Assembly (NCBI RefSeq): GCF_024213665.1
Contig: NZ_JANAVP010000027.1
Span: 1 to 64,000 of the forward strand
Source: Streptomyces sp. A3M-1-3
Lineage (GTDB): Bacteria > Actinomycetota > Actinomycetes > Streptomycetales > Streptomycetaceae
Direction: 5' to 3'
DNA: 64,000 nucleotides
Below the pieces are notes generated by a model. The model was not told where the DNA came from and made no database searches. It saw only the letters and a list, made by a program, of their open reading frames with translations. The translations under genes and the position numbers were made by a program. Of the stretch, positions 25,987-34,877 are shown one piece after another. Each line of letters begins with the position of its first letter. Within the stretch, counting starts at the first letter, position 1.

Positions 25987-26670
25987 CGGGGACTTCAAGT
26001 TGCATGCGATACGGCCGCTCGCCTACGGCCCTGTGGACAATCTGGCCTTCAAGGGTCGGTCGCTGACCTTGTGCCCGGTCCTGGGCGACTCCTGATTGAC
26101 GTACGCGCTGCCGGCGTTCAGGTCGCCGAGAGCGCCCTCTTCCGAGGCGAGTCCTTCGGGTGGCACCAGCCCTCTGCCCTTCCCCATGTTCCCGGTTCCG
26201 AGGTGGCCGGTGACGTGATCGCCGTCGGCTCGGGCGTTGAGGAGATTTGGGTGGGGCGCCGCGTCGTCGCCTCCCTGGAAGGGGGAGGAGGTTACGCCGA
26301 GCTTGCGGTAGCGGATGCCGGAGCCGCTCACCCGGTGCCCGACGGCCTGGGCTACGCGGTGGCCGTCGCGATGCTCACGACCGGCGCCTCGGCGCTTGGC
26401 GTCCTGCCGGTCGCCGCACTGACGCCGGACGGCACCGTGTTCGTGATGTCAGCGGCCGGAGGCATGTGCGCGCTGTTCGTCCAAGCCGCCCTCCGGGTGG
26501 GCGCCAAGGTCGTCGGCGCCGCCGGTGAGGAGAAGACGCGCCTGGTGAGCGGTCTCGGTGCGGACACTGTCGTCGATACACCGCCGACGGGTGGGCCGAA
26601 AGCCTGCGCCGCGCGGTCGGTTTCAGCGTCGTCCTCGACGGCGTCGGGAGGCTTCTCTCGACCACCCAAC
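25987..26670 (+). pseudogene. Quinone oxidoreductase (MDR family), frameshifted and truncated
   Basis: A medium-chain dehydrogenase/quinone reductase relic. The first part, LHAIRPLAYGPVDNLAF near 26000, is in one frame. The main body runs in another: VADLVPGPGRLLIDVRAAGV, SALPHVPGSEVAGDVIAVGSGV, VGRRVVAS, TGASALGVL, and the nucleotide-binding MSAAGGMCALFVQAALRVGAKVVGAAG. Near 26578 a base is lost and the sequence returns as ADGWAESLRRAVGFSVVLDGVG. At about 26665 it is cut by a transposase fragment. The lack of the zinc-binding Cys/His pattern fits the zinc-independent quinone reductases. It sits behind a SoxR-type promoter, like known SoxR targets in S. coelicolor. Confidence 0.75.
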
Positions 26671-27314
26671 GGTGACGGCCCAATCGCTGTGAGGACTCGA
26701 TGCCCTTGCGGGCGATGCGGTGCGTGATGCTGCGGCTGCGGAGCCATCGGCGCAGGTGATCGTAGTCGTAGCCCTTGTCGGCGTGCAGCTTGCCGGAGCG
26801 TCGCCTGTGCGGCCCACGGGTGAGCGGACGGGAGGAATGCCGCCCATAAGCGGCTCCAGGGCTTGACTGTCGGGCAGGTTGGCACCAGAGACGCCCAGTG
26901 ACAGAGAAAGGCCGTTCCGGCTGCTGATCAGGTAGATCTTCGGTGACCTTCTTACTGCGGTCGGTCGGATTTGGCCCCGTAATCGGCCCCCTGTTGAAGC
27001 CCGGACGCTGACGGGGTCTATTGCGCATTGTCCAGTCCGGCTCTCCCCGGGCGCCGAGTTCGTGGACGATGACACGGTGGAGCCGAGCCCAGCCACGGCC
27101 CTGGCTCCATTAGGCGAGACGCTGGTAGACCGTCTGCCAGGTGCCGCCCGGGTGCCGCCCAGGTGGCCACGAAGACGATCGCTGCCAGGACCTCGCTATC
27201 CCCCGCTCGCCTGCGTCCCCCACCCTGCGGACGTATGACGTCGGTCGACGGCACTACGCGCCGGAACAAGACCCACAACTCGTCCGGCACCAGCCGCTCA
27301 ATCAGATCCGTCAT
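26662..27314 (-). pseudogene. IS5-family transposase remnant
   Basis: From ATG 27314 it reads MTDLIERLVPDELWVLFRRVVPSTDVIRPQGGGRRRAGDSEVLAAIVFVATW. After indels in the middle (near 27150), recognisable pieces follow in two frames: IYLISSRNGLSLSLGVSGANLPDSQALEPL, KLHADKGYDYDHLRRWLRSR and RHRWVVERS. The stretch with DKGYDYDHLR and WVVER is diagnostic of this IS5 subgroup. The last 40-50 codons are missing where the element meets the quinone reductase relic. The next gene, a TetR regulator, starts 64 bp beyond its 5' end. Confidence 0.8.
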
Positions 27315-27377
27315 GGCCGATCCAAGGACCGCCGGTGCCATAGGAAACGACCCTCTTAAGTGGAAGGAGTCCCGTCG

Positions 27378-28136
27378 ATGCCCACCAGGGACAGGCAGGA
27401 CATGAGCAAGGACCGCGAGAGCACCCCTCTGTGGGAGCGGCTCGATCGGCCGGCGCCAGCCCCCCGCACCTCGCTGAGCCCCGAGCGGATCGCCAAGGCG
27501 GCGGTGGCCATCGCTGACGCCGAGGGCCTGGACGCCGTCACGATGCGACGCCTCGCCTCCGCTCTGGGCGTCGTGCCCATGGCCGCGTACCGCTACGTCA
27601 CCGGTAAGGACGAGCTCCTGGAGCTGATGATCGACCACGCGTATGGAGAGCTGGAGCTCCCCTCCGGGGAGGCCGACTGGCGGCAGGCCACCCGGGCGCT
27701 GGCCCTGCGTCTGCGCGCTGTGTCCCTGCAGCATCCCTGGGTGCCTCGGGCCGACTGGTGCGGGCCCACTCCGAACCAGCTGGCCGTACTGGAGGGTGCA
27801 CTGGCCGTGCTCTCCGGTAACCGGTTCGACGCCGATACCTCCATGGCGGTCTACAGCACCGTCACCTCCTATGTGCGGGGCGCCGTCGACTTGGAGATCG
27901 GCCTGAACCAGTTGCTGCGGGCGAGAGGGTGGTCCAGCCAGGAGGAGGCGCGCTCCGAACTGGCCCCGCAGATGGCCTGGCTGATGAAGACCGGCCGTTA
28001 CCCGATGTGTGAGCGCTACCTCGGAGAGGCTGCCCGCAAGAACGATCCACAATGGCAGTTCGAAATCGGCCTGGACTGTGTCCTTGACGGTATCGCCGCT
28101 CGGCTGAAAATCGATCACGCGCCGTCCGAAATGTGA
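27378..28136 (+). CDS. TetR-family regulator
   Basis: A 252-residue protein. The DNA-binding domain (about residues 38-85) is SPERIAKAAVAIADAEGLDAVTMRRLASALGVVPMAAYRYVTGKDELLELMID, with the helix-turn-helix MRRLASALGVVPMAAYRYV. The remaining 165 residues form a TetR_C_1-like ligand-binding bundle (VYSTVTSYVRGAVDLEIGL). ATG 27378 has GGAAGGAG 8 nt upstream. It lies at the left edge of the polyketide cluster and could control it or its exporter, but no operator-like repeat is obvious. A perfect 11-bp hairpin follows. TetR proteins of this subgroup often respond to polyketides. Confidence 0.88.
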   Translation: MPTRDRQDMSKDRESTPLWERLDRPAPAPRTSLSPERIAKAAVAIADAEGLDAVTMRRLASALGVVPMAAYRYVTGKDELLELMIDHAYGELELPSGEADWRQATRALALRLRAVSLQHPWVPRADWCGPTPNQLAVLEGALAVLSGNRFDADTSMAVYSTVTSYVRGAVDLEIGLNQLLRARGWSSQEEARSELAPQMAWLMKTGRYPMCERYLGEAARKNDPQWQFEIGLDCVLDGIAARLKIDHAPSEM

Positions 28137-28194
28137 CGGACGTCGATCGGTTTCAGTCGATCTACATGTGCAAGACAGTTCCATCAAAATAATG

Positions 28195-28233
28195 AAAGGC
28201 CCGCTACAGAGGATTGACATAGAGCGGGCCTTT
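28195..28233. terminator. Hairpin terminator after TetR gene
   Basis: AAAGGCCCGCT (28195-28205) and AGCGGGCCTTT (28223-28233) pair perfectly over 11 bp with a T-rich 3' side, a canonical intrinsic terminator. Confidence 0.8.
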
Positions 28234-28289
28234 CCTTGCCTGTCATTGAATGCGCGAAATACATTCGTCCCACTCGAGACGGGGGCAAC

Positions 28290-29201
28290 ATGACACGCGA
28301 ATTCAATGACACGACACGAGCGCCTTACGCGGTGGCGCACCTCGCGGCATGCGAGGGCATCGCATGCCGCAGCAGAAGTGAGGCATCGGGGCGTCCCCGA
28401 GACCTCGCCGTGGCCGGAACCCGGCTCTGCTCGGCCTGCGGCCTCCGCCTGACTAGCGATCTGACGCGGCTGCCCCGCCTGTACGACGAGTGCGGACTGC
28501 TCCTTGGGGGTTCCCACCGGCCGCGCGACCGTACGTCCGGCGGCGGCTCGGTGCCCGGGCTCCCCTTCAACACCTCGGCGGCCGAGGCCCGCTCCGGGAT
28601 CCTCGGTGTGCTGCGCTCCTGGGCCGGGCTGGTCGTCGGGGAGCGCGTCGTCGCCGCGCCCCGGGACACGGTGGCCGGCGTCGTCGAGTTCCTGATCCGG
28701 CACGCTGGGTGGCTGGCCGCCCACGAAGCCGCAGGTGAGCTGTCCGAGGAGGTGGCGCGAGCGGTACGCCGGGCGCTGTACGTGATCGACCCGTCCCGCG
28801 GCTCAGGCATGCGCGTCGGGACGTGCGTCGTGGCGGACTGCGAGGGCGAGTTGACGGCCGCGGTGCGCGTCTCCGACCGGGCCGATCCGCCGGTCGAGGT
28901 CAGCTGCGCCGCGGTTCCAGCGCACCGCTGGTCCGCGCAGGAGTGGATGGCGCTGAGCCGCGGCGCGTCGGCGGACCGGACGCAGCGGCCGGAGCGGCAG
29001 GCCGGCCCGGCGCTCCCGGCACCGACGGTGCGGTGGCTGAGCGCCCGGGACATCTCCCTGCTGTGGGGGACCCCCTCCGGGAGCGTGTACCGCCATGCCA
29101 GCGAGCAGCGGTGGCGACGGCGTACGGGCAAGGGCCGCACCTTCTACCACGATGAGGACGTCCTGCGGTCTCTCGGAGCGCGCACCGGCGGTCGCTCCTG
29201 A
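28290..29201 (+). CDS. OvmZ-like protein (putative cluster regulator)
   Basis: A 303-residue protein starting at ATG 28290 (MTREFNDTTRAP). Order of parts: a Cys-rich N-terminus with CSACGLRL; LPRLYDECGLLLGG; SGGGSVPGLPFNTSAAEARSGILGVLRSWAGLVV; a central helical segment ending RRALYVIDPSRG; a second Cys element (CVVADCEGELTA, then CAAVPAHRW); and a C-terminal winged-helix-like end (WLSARDISLLWGTPSGSVYRHASEQRWRR). The layout matches OvmZ, named from the oviedomycin (angucycline) cluster of Streptomyces. OvmZ relatives usually sit beside a small partner OvmY, which I do not see here. A regulatory role is inferred. A terminator with T-tract follows. Confidence 0.7.
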   Translation: MTREFNDTTRAPYAVAHLAACEGIACRSRSEASGRPRDLAVAGTRLCSACGLRLTSDLTRLPRLYDECGLLLGGSHRPRDRTSGGGSVPGLPFNTSAAEARSGILGVLRSWAGLVVGERVVAAPRDTVAGVVEFLIRHAGWLAAHEAAGELSEEVARAVRRALYVIDPSRGSGMRVGTCVVADCEGELTAAVRVSDRADPPVEVSCAAVPAHRWSAQEWMALSRGASADRTQRPERQAGPALPAPTVRWLSARDISLLWGTPSGSVYRHASEQRWRRRTGKGRTFYHDEDVLRSLGARTGGRS

Positions 29202-29220
29202 CGGATCGGTCCTCCAGGAC

Positions 29221-29258
29221 GAGCGGGCACGGCTCGGCGCCGTGCCCGCTCTCGTTTT
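29221..29258 (+). terminator. Intrinsic terminator
   Basis: GAGCGGGCACGG (29221-29232) pairs with CCGTGCCCGCTC (29240-29251) and is followed by TCGTTTTCC. It separates the OvmZ-like gene from the polyketide operon. Confidence 0.85.
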
Positions 29259-29866
29259 CCGGAGGATGCGCGGGCGCGGGCGAAACCGCGGGCATCCGCA
29301 CCCTGGCCAGGTGAAACCGCGTTGCCCGCGCAGCGGGATTTAACCATTCTCTGACTCAGCCCTGTCGCTGCTTGGAGAAATGGGCATTGACATCCGCCGG
29401 TTCTCCGAAGAAGCTGTTCAGTAACTTCCTCAGCACTGTGTCGATTCGGTGGCCAGGACAAGCGAAGGCCGTTTCGGGGGTATTCCCCATCCGGCCCGAA
29501 GTGAAATTACTGCATTACTCGTGCGGCGCACCGATTGGATATTCCGGTGCGCCGCTTCGTCGTACCCATCCACCGAGACGATGCTCGCAGGGTGCGTGCG
29601 AGCGGGGGGCTGACATCCGCTACGGCGTCGGCCCCTGCAGCCATCCACGGCTGGGAACGCGCATGCCGCACCTGGAGTTGGTGACCGGCAGCCGGAAGAC
29701 CAGCAACACCCAGGAACCGCACGCTGTCCTCGTCCGCCCCGACGTACACGTGGCCCGGGCCCGCGCCCGGCAGCCACCACGGCACGCCCATGGCGCTCGA
29801 GCGCCGGCTCGGCCCCTCCCGGACTCGGCCCTTCCCGGATCTGCTCATCCCGACAAGGAGATTTGG
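29259..29866 (+). promoter_or_regulatory. Long leader/promoter region of the polyketide operon with an inverted repeat
   Basis: A gene-free 608 bp upstream of the first polyketide gene. It is less GC-rich than its surroundings between about 29300 and 29560. GCGGCGCACCG (29523-29533) and CGGTGCGCCGC (29545-29555) form a perfect 11-bp inverted repeat around an A/T-rich 11-bp centre. This could be an operator or a hairpin in the leader. I cannot pick a promoter with confidence, and I see no direct repeats of SARP type. Confidence 0.5.
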
Positions 29867-30193
29867 ATGCACAGCACGTTGATCGTGGCCCGGATGGAAC
29901 CCCACTCGGCCACGGAGGTCGCGAACCTCTTCGGCGCCTTCGATGACACGGAGATGCCGCATCGGATGGGAACCAGGCGCCGACAGCTCTTCTCGTACCG
30001 CGGCTTGTACTTCCACCTGCAGGACTTCGACGGCGAAGACGGTGGCGAGCGCATCGAGGGGGCGAAGACCGACTCCCGGTTCGTCGCCATCAGCAACGAC
30101 CTGAAACCGTTCATCACCGCCTACGACCCGGCGACCTGGCGCTCTCCCGCAGACGCGATGGCGGAGCGCTTCTACGACTGGACCGCACGGTGA
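29867..30193 (+). CDS. Type II polyketide cyclase (TcmI family)
   Basis: A 108-residue small cyclase of the TcmI/UrdF/JadI family. It folds late rings of an aromatic polyketide. It begins MHSTLIVARMEPHSATEVANLFGAFDDTEMPHRMGTRRRQLFSYRGLYFHL, the standard start of the family with the conserved TEMP and R.LFSY.GLYFHL segments, and ends AMAERFYDWTAR. AAGGAG lies 6-11 nt before ATG 29867; the frame open further upstream has no coding character. The stop overlaps the KS-alpha GTG as GTGA. A cyclase placed directly before KS-alpha is the angucycline arrangement. Confidence 0.93.
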   Translation: MHSTLIVARMEPHSATEVANLFGAFDDTEMPHRMGTRRRQLFSYRGLYFHLQDFDGEDGGERIEGAKTDSRFVAISNDLKPFITAYDPATWRSPADAMAERFYDWTAR

Positions 30194-31470
30194 GCGCGCC
30201 GCATGGCCGGCGGGTCGCCATCACCGGAATCGGCGTCACCGCGCCCGGTGGGGTGGGCGTCAAGAACTTCTGGAGCCTGCTGACCGACGGCCGCACCGCC
30301 ACCCGCCGCATCAGCTTCTTCGACCCGACCCCGTTCCGCTCACAGGTCGCCGCGGAGGCCGACTTCGACGCCGAACTCCTCGGGCTCAGCACCCAGGAGA
30401 TCCGGCGGATGGACCGGGCCGCGCAGTTCGCCGTGGTGACGGCACGCGAGGCGGTGGCGGACAGCGGACTGGACCTCACCGCCCTCGATCCGCATCGCAC
30501 CGGTGTGACAATCGGCAGCGCGGTCGGCGCCACCATGGGGCTGGACGAGGAGTACCGCACCGTCAGCGACAGCGGCCGGCTCGAACTCGTCGACCACACC
30601 TACGCCGTCCCGCACCTCTACAACTACTTGGTGCCCAGCTCCTTCGCCGCCGAGGTGGCGTGGGCCGTGGGTGCCGAAGGCCCCGCCACGGTGGTCTCCA
30701 CCGGCTGCACCTCCGGGCTGGACGCGGTGGGCTACGCCGCCGAGCTCATCCGTGAGGGCTCGGCCGACGTCATGGTGGCCGGCGCGTCGGACGCCCCCAT
30801 CTCACCGATCACGGTGGCGTGCTTCGACGCGATCAAGGCGACCACGTCGCGCAACGACGATCCGGAGCACGCCTCCCGTCCCTTCGACCGCACCCGCAAC
30901 GGATTCGTCCTGGGCGAGGGGGCGGCCGTCTTCGTCCTGGAGGAACTGGACTGTGCCAGACGCCGCGGCGCGCACGTCTACGCGGAGATCGCCGGCTACG
31001 CCACGCGCAGCAACGCTTTCCACATGACGGGCTTGCGCCCCGAGGGGCGGGAGATGGCCGAGGCGATCCGGGTCGCCCTGAACGAGGCCCGGCTCAATCC
31101 GGACGACGTCGACTACATCAACGCGCACGGCTCGGGCACCAAACAGAACGACCGGCACGAGACCGCCGCCTTCAAACGCAGCCTGGGCGAGCACGCCTAC
31201 CGCGTGCCCGTCAGCTCGATCAAGTCGATGGTCGGTCACTCGCTGGGTGCCATCGGTTCGATCGAGATCGCGGCCAGCGCGCTCGCGATGGAACACGGTG
31301 TCGTGCCGCCGACCGCCAACCTGCACACGCCCGACCCCGAGTGCGACCTGGACTACGTGCCGTTGACGGCACGTGACTGGCGGACCGATGCCGTGCTCTC
31401 GGTGGGCAGTGGCTTCGGCGGTTTCCAGAGCGCGATGGTGCTGGCCCGTCCCGAAAGGAGCGCGGCATGA
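30190..31470 (+). CDS. Ketosynthase alpha (KS-alpha) of minimal type II PKS
   Basis: A 426-residue condensing enzyme that, with KS-beta and the ACP, builds the poly-beta-ketone chain from malonyl-ACP. The active-site Cys is at residue 173 in VVSTGCTSGLDAVGYA. The catalytic His residues are in NAHGSGTKQNDRHE and VGHSLGAIGS, and Lys is in SSIKSMVGH. Length and motifs match the family. It starts at GTG 30190, overlapping the cyclase stop, and ends with an ATGA overlap into KS-beta, so the three genes are translationally coupled. This is the key marker for the cluster. Confidence 0.97.
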   Translation: MSAPHGRRVAITGIGVTAPGGVGVKNFWSLLTDGRTATRRISFFDPTPFRSQVAAEADFDAELLGLSTQEIRRMDRAAQFAVVTAREAVADSGLDLTALDPHRTGVTIGSAVGATMGLDEEYRTVSDSGRLELVDHTYAVPHLYNYLVPSSFAAEVAWAVGAEGPATVVSTGCTSGLDAVGYAAELIREGSADVMVAGASDAPISPITVACFDAIKATTSRNDDPEHASRPFDRTRNGFVLGEGAAVFVLEELDCARRRGAHVYAEIAGYATRSNAFHMTGLRPEGREMAEAIRVALNEARLNPDDVDYINAHGSGTKQNDRHETAAFKRSLGEHAYRVPVSSIKSMVGHSLGAIGSIEIAASALAMEHGVVPPTANLHTPDPECDLDYVPLTARDWRTDAVLSVGSGFGGFQSAMVLARPERSAA

Positions 31471-32690
31471 GCGGCGCCGCCGTCAGAACCGTGGTCACCG
31501 GTCTGGGCGTGGCCGCCCCCAACGGCTGTGGCACGGAAACGTATTGGGCGGCGGCCCGCAAGGGGGTCAGCGGCATCGGCCGTATCTCGCGGTTCGACCC
31601 CGCGCAGTACCCGGCCCAACTGGCGGGGGAGATCGACGACTTCGTCGCCGAGGACCATCTGCCGGGGCGGCTGCTGCCACAGACCGACCGGATGACCCGG
31701 ATCGCTCTGGCGAGCGCCGACTGGGCGCTCGCCGACGCGGGTGTCGACCCGCAGGAGAGGCCCGAGTACGACATGGGCGTGATCACGGCCAGCTCGTCGG
31801 GCGGGTTCGAGTTCGGTCAGCGGGAGTTGCAGGCACTGTGGAGCAAGGGCAGCCGCTACGTGAGCGCCTACCAGTCCTTCGCCTGGTTCTACGCGGTCAA
31901 CAGCGGCCAGATCTCCATCCGCAACGGCATGCGCGGCCCGAGCGGTGTGGTCGTCAGCGACCAGGCGGGCGGGCTCGACGCGATCGCCCAGGCGCGACGT
32001 CAGATCCGTAAGGGCACCGGGCTGGTGATGACCGGGGCCGTCGACGCCTCGATCTGCCCGTGGGGCTGGGTCGCCCAGATGGCAAGCGGCCGGCTGAGCA
32101 CGAGTGAGGATGAGAAGCGGGCGTATCTGCCCTTCGACGCCGCCGCGCGAGGACATGTGCCGGGGGAGGGCGGGGCGCTGCTGGTCCTCGAGGATCTGGA
32201 GAGCGCCCGTGCCCGAGGGGCCCGGGTGGTCTACGGAGAGATCGCCGGATTCGGCTCCACCCTGGACCCCCGGCCGGGCAGCGGCCGTCCCCCCGGGCTG
32301 GCCAGGGCGATCGAACTGGCGCTGGCCGACGCGGGCATCGCCCCGGAGGAGATCGACGTGGTGTTCGCCGACGCGGCCGCGACCCCCGAACTGGACCGTG
32401 TCGAGGCCGAGGCGATCTCCCGGGTGTTCGGTCCGCGGGCCGTGCCGGTCACCGCGCCCAAGACGATGACCGGACGCCTCTACTCGGGCGCGGGACCGCT
32501 AGACGCGGCCGCCGCGTTCCTCGCCATGCGCGACGGAGTGATCCCGCCCTCCATCGGCGTCACCCCCGACCCCCAGTACGACCTGGACCTGGTCGTCGAA
32601 GAGGAGCGCACCGCGACGGTCCGCTCCGCCCTGGTGATCGCCCGCGGCCACGGCGGCTTCAACTCCGCGCTGGTGGCACGCGCCGTCTAG
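31467..32690 (+). CDS. Ketosynthase beta / chain length factor
   Basis: A 407-residue partner of KS-alpha. The active-site Cys is replaced by Gln166 in VVVSDQAGGLDAIAQ, the hallmark of chain-length factors, which decarboxylate malonyl-ACP and set the chain length. Other family segments are VVTGLGVAAPNG at the start, PFDAAARGHVPGEGGALLVLED and a VIARGHGGFNSALV end. ATG 31467 overlaps the KS-alpha stop (ATGA). The chain length cannot be read reliably by eye, but the gene order points to a decaketide angucycline. Confidence 0.96.
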   Translation: MSGAAVRTVVTGLGVAAPNGCGTETYWAAARKGVSGIGRISRFDPAQYPAQLAGEIDDFVAEDHLPGRLLPQTDRMTRIALASADWALADAGVDPQERPEYDMGVITASSSGGFEFGQRELQALWSKGSRYVSAYQSFAWFYAVNSGQISIRNGMRGPSGVVVSDQAGGLDAIAQARRQIRKGTGLVMTGAVDASICPWGWVAQMASGRLSTSEDEKRAYLPFDAAARGHVPGEGGALLVLEDLESARARGARVVYGEIAGFGSTLDPRPGSGRPPGLARAIELALADAGIAPEEIDVVFADAAATPELDRVEAEAISRVFGPRAVPVTAPKTMTGRLYSGAGPLDAAAAFLAMRDGVIPPSIGVTPDPQYDLDLVVEEERTATVRSALVIARGHGGFNSALVARAV

Positions 32691-32774
32691 GGGGAGTCCG
32701 GCCCTGACCCGCCGGACACCCCCTGGCCCGACCCCCGCAGTGACCGTCCCACCGAGATGAAAGGACAGCCATTC

Positions 32775-33044
32775 ATGTCTGCCCACGAGTTCACCGTCGA
32801 TGACCTGAAGCGCATCCTGCGCGAGGGAGCCGGCGCGGACGAAAGTGTCGACCTCGACGGAGACATCCTCGACATCGACTTCGAGTCGCTCGGCTACGAG
32901 TCGTTGGCCATGCTGGAGACCGGCAGCCGCATAGAACGCGAGTTCGATGTGACGTTGGACGACGACACGCTGACCGACGCCAAAACGCCGCGCGCTCTGA
33001 TCGAGGCCGTCAACGGCGCGCTGGTGCCGTCCGGCGTCGTCTGA
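32775..33044 (+). CDS. Acyl carrier protein
   Basis: An 89-residue ACP. The phosphopantetheine attachment site is Ser43 in LGYESLAMLE (usual form LGYDSLALLE; the Asp is replaced by Glu). It carries the growing polyketide bound to KS-alpha/KS-beta. ATG 32775 (MSAHEFTV) is chosen over ATG 32757 because AAAGGA lies 9 nt upstream of 32775. It would be activated by the Sfp-type transferase encoded at 62617. The minimal PKS order KS-alpha, KS-beta, ACP is complete. Confidence 0.95.
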   Translation: MSAHEFTVDDLKRILREGAGADESVDLDGDILDIDFESLGYESLAMLETGSRIEREFDVTLDDDTLTDAKTPRALIEAVNGALVPSGVV

Positions 33045-33132
33045 TCCCGCGCCCCGGTCCACTTCGCGCCCCGCACGGCCGTGCCCCGGCCGCCGTGCCC
33101 GGCGTCGCCCACCAACGCAGTCAGGAGACAGC

Positions 33133-33918
33133 ATGACGGAGCAGAATCCGAAGGTCGCCATCGTCACCGGCGCCACCAGCGGCATCGGGCTGGAGGTAGC
33201 CAGGCTGCTGGCCCGCCAGGACCACCGCGTGTTCCTCTGTGCCCGCACGGAGGATGGCGTGACCCGTACCGTGAAGGAGCTCGTCGACGAGGGACTCGAC
33301 GTCGACGGCGCCCCGTGCGACGTCCGCTCCGCGGAGGACATCCACCGCTTCGTGCAGCAGGCCGTCGACCGCTTCGGCCCGATCGACGTGCTGGTCAACA
33401 ACGCGGGCCGATCGGGTGGTGGGGTCACCGCCGACATCGCCGACGAGCTCTGGTTCGACGTCATCAACACCAACCTCAACAGTGTGTTCCTGATGACCCG
33501 TGAGGTGCTCAACACCGGCGGCATGCGGCACAAGGACCGCGGCCGGATCATCAACATCGCCTCCACCGCCGGAAAGCAGGGCGTGGTGCTCGGTGCCCCG
33601 TACTCCGCCTCCAAGCACGGCGTCGTCGGCTTCACCAAGTCGCTCGGCAACGAACTGGCCCCGACCGGGATCACCGTGAACGCCGTCTGCCCCGGCTATG
33701 TCGAGACCCCGATGGCGCAACGCGTCCGCCAGGGCTACGCGGCCGCCTACGACACGAGCGAGGAATCCATCCTCGAGAAGTTCGAGGCGAAGATCCCGCT
33801 GGGCCGTTACTCCACCCCCGAGGAGGTCGCGGGCCTGGTCGGCTACCTGGCCTCCGACACCGCCGCCTCCATCACCGCACAGGCGCTGAACGTCTGCGGC
33901 GGCCTGGGCAACTTCTGA
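33133..33918 (+). CDS. Polyketide C9 ketoreductase (SDR, ActIII-like)
   Basis: A 261-residue short-chain dehydrogenase that reduces the C9 carbonyl of the nascent polyketide with NADPH. It has the cofactor motif TGATSGIG near residue 12, NNAG in VLVNNAGRSGGG near 92, the catalytic Ser in INIASTAGKQG and YSASK with Tyr and Lys. ALAPTGITVNAVCPGYVETPMAQ and the GYAAAYDTSEE/ALNVCGGLGNF end are typical of the ActIII/UrdD/LanD group. CAGGAGAC is the ribosome binding site. It sits between the ACP and the aromatase, as in angucycline clusters. Confidence 0.95.
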   Translation: MTEQNPKVAIVTGATSGIGLEVARLLARQDHRVFLCARTEDGVTRTVKELVDEGLDVDGAPCDVRSAEDIHRFVQQAVDRFGPIDVLVNNAGRSGGGVTADIADELWFDVINTNLNSVFLMTREVLNTGGMRHKDRGRIINIASTAGKQGVVLGAPYSASKHGVVGFTKSLGNELAPTGITVNAVCPGYVETPMAQRVRQGYAAAYDTSEESILEKFEAKIPLGRYSTPEEVAGLVGYLASDTAASITAQALNVCGGLGNF

Positions 33919-33939
33919 CATTCGCGGAGAAGAGGACCA

Positions 33940-34875
33940 ATGACGAACCGCATGGTCGAGCACGAGATCGCCGTCGACGCCCCGGCCGCCGCCGTCTACC
34001 GGCTGATCGCCGAGGTGGAGAACTGGCCCCGGATCTTCCCGCCCACCATCTACGTCGACCACGTGGAGCGAGGCGTCGACGAGGAGCGCATACGGATCTG
34101 GGCTACCGCCAACGGCGAGGCCAAGAACTGGACGTCGCACCGCACCCTGGATCCGCGAGAGCTGCGGATCACCTTCCGGCAGGAGGTCTCCAGCCCGCCG
34201 GTCGCCGCCATGGGCGGCACCTGGATCGTCGAACCGCTGTCCGACTCGGCTTCCCGGGTGCGGCTGCTGCACGACTACCGGGCGGTCGGCGACGACCCCG
34301 AGAGCCTGAAATGGATCGACGAGGCCGTCGACCGCAACTCCCGTACCGAACTCGCCTCCCTGAAGCAGAACGTCGAACTGGCCCACGCCTCTGAGGAGAT
34401 CACCTTCTCCTTCGAGGACACCGTCCAGATACAGGGCCAGGCCAAGGACGTCTACGACTTCATCAACGAGGCGGGGCTGTGGGCCGAGCGGCTCCCGCAC
34501 GTGGCGAGCGTCCGCCTGGACGAGGACACCCCGGGGCTGCAGGCCCTGGAGATGGACACCCGCGCGCAGGACGGTTCTACGCACACCACCAAGTCGTACC
34601 GGGTGACCTTCCCGCACCACAGGATCGCGTACAAGCAGGTCACCCTGCCCGCCCTGATGACGCTGCACACCGGCTACTGGACCTTCACGGAGAACGAGCG
34701 GGGCGTCGCCGCTTCCTCGCAGCACACCGTGGTCCTCAACACTGACAACATCGCCCGGGTGCTCGGCCCCGAGGCGAGCGTCACGGATGCCCGGGAGTAC
34801 GTCCGCAACGCGCTGAGCACCAACAGCCGGGCCACCCTCGGCCATGCGAAGGACTACGCGGAGAAGAAGCGCTGA
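33940..34875 (+). CDS. Didomain aromatase/cyclase (UrdL/LanL-like)
   Basis: A 311-residue protein of two START-like (polyketide cyclase/dehydrase) domains. The N-terminal domain opens EHEIAVDAPAAAVYRLIAEVENWPRIFPPTIYV. The second (from about residue 155) repeats the theme: FSFEDTVQIQGQAKDVYDFINEAGLWAERLPHV. Didomain enzymes cyclise and aromatise the first ring of C9-reduced polyketides. GAAGAGGA precedes ATG 33940. The next gene begins 3 bp after its stop. Together with the KR and TcmI-type cyclase it defines an angucycline or anthracycline-like first-ring pattern. Confidence 0.93.
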   Translation: MTNRMVEHEIAVDAPAAAVYRLIAEVENWPRIFPPTIYVDHVERGVDEERIRIWATANGEAKNWTSHRTLDPRELRITFRQEVSSPPVAAMGGTWIVEPLSDSASRVRLLHDYRAVGDDPESLKWIDEAVDRNSRTELASLKQNVELAHASEEITFSFEDTVQIQGQAKDVYDFINEAGLWAERLPHVASVRLDEDTPGLQALEMDTRAQDGSTHTTKSYRVTFPHHRIAYKQVTLPALMTLHTGYWTFTENERGVAASSQHTVVLNTDNIARVLGPEASVTDAREYVRNALSTNSRATLGHAKDYAEKKR

Positions 34876-34877
34876 CC

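Noticed and set aside
27018..28724. Long minus-strand frame crossing the TetR and OvmZ-like genes.
   Set aside because: Only its segment near 27.1-27.3 kb is protein-like (transposase remnant). The rest is antisense to convincing genes.
29372..29866. Upstream extension of the cyclase frame by about 165 codons.
   Set aside because: The added sequence has no protein character, and the family starts at ATG 29867, which has AAGGAG at the right distance.
31467..32690. A ketosynthase that has lost its active-site Cys and is therefore dead.
   Set aside because: The Gln at that position is the normal signature of chain-length factors.
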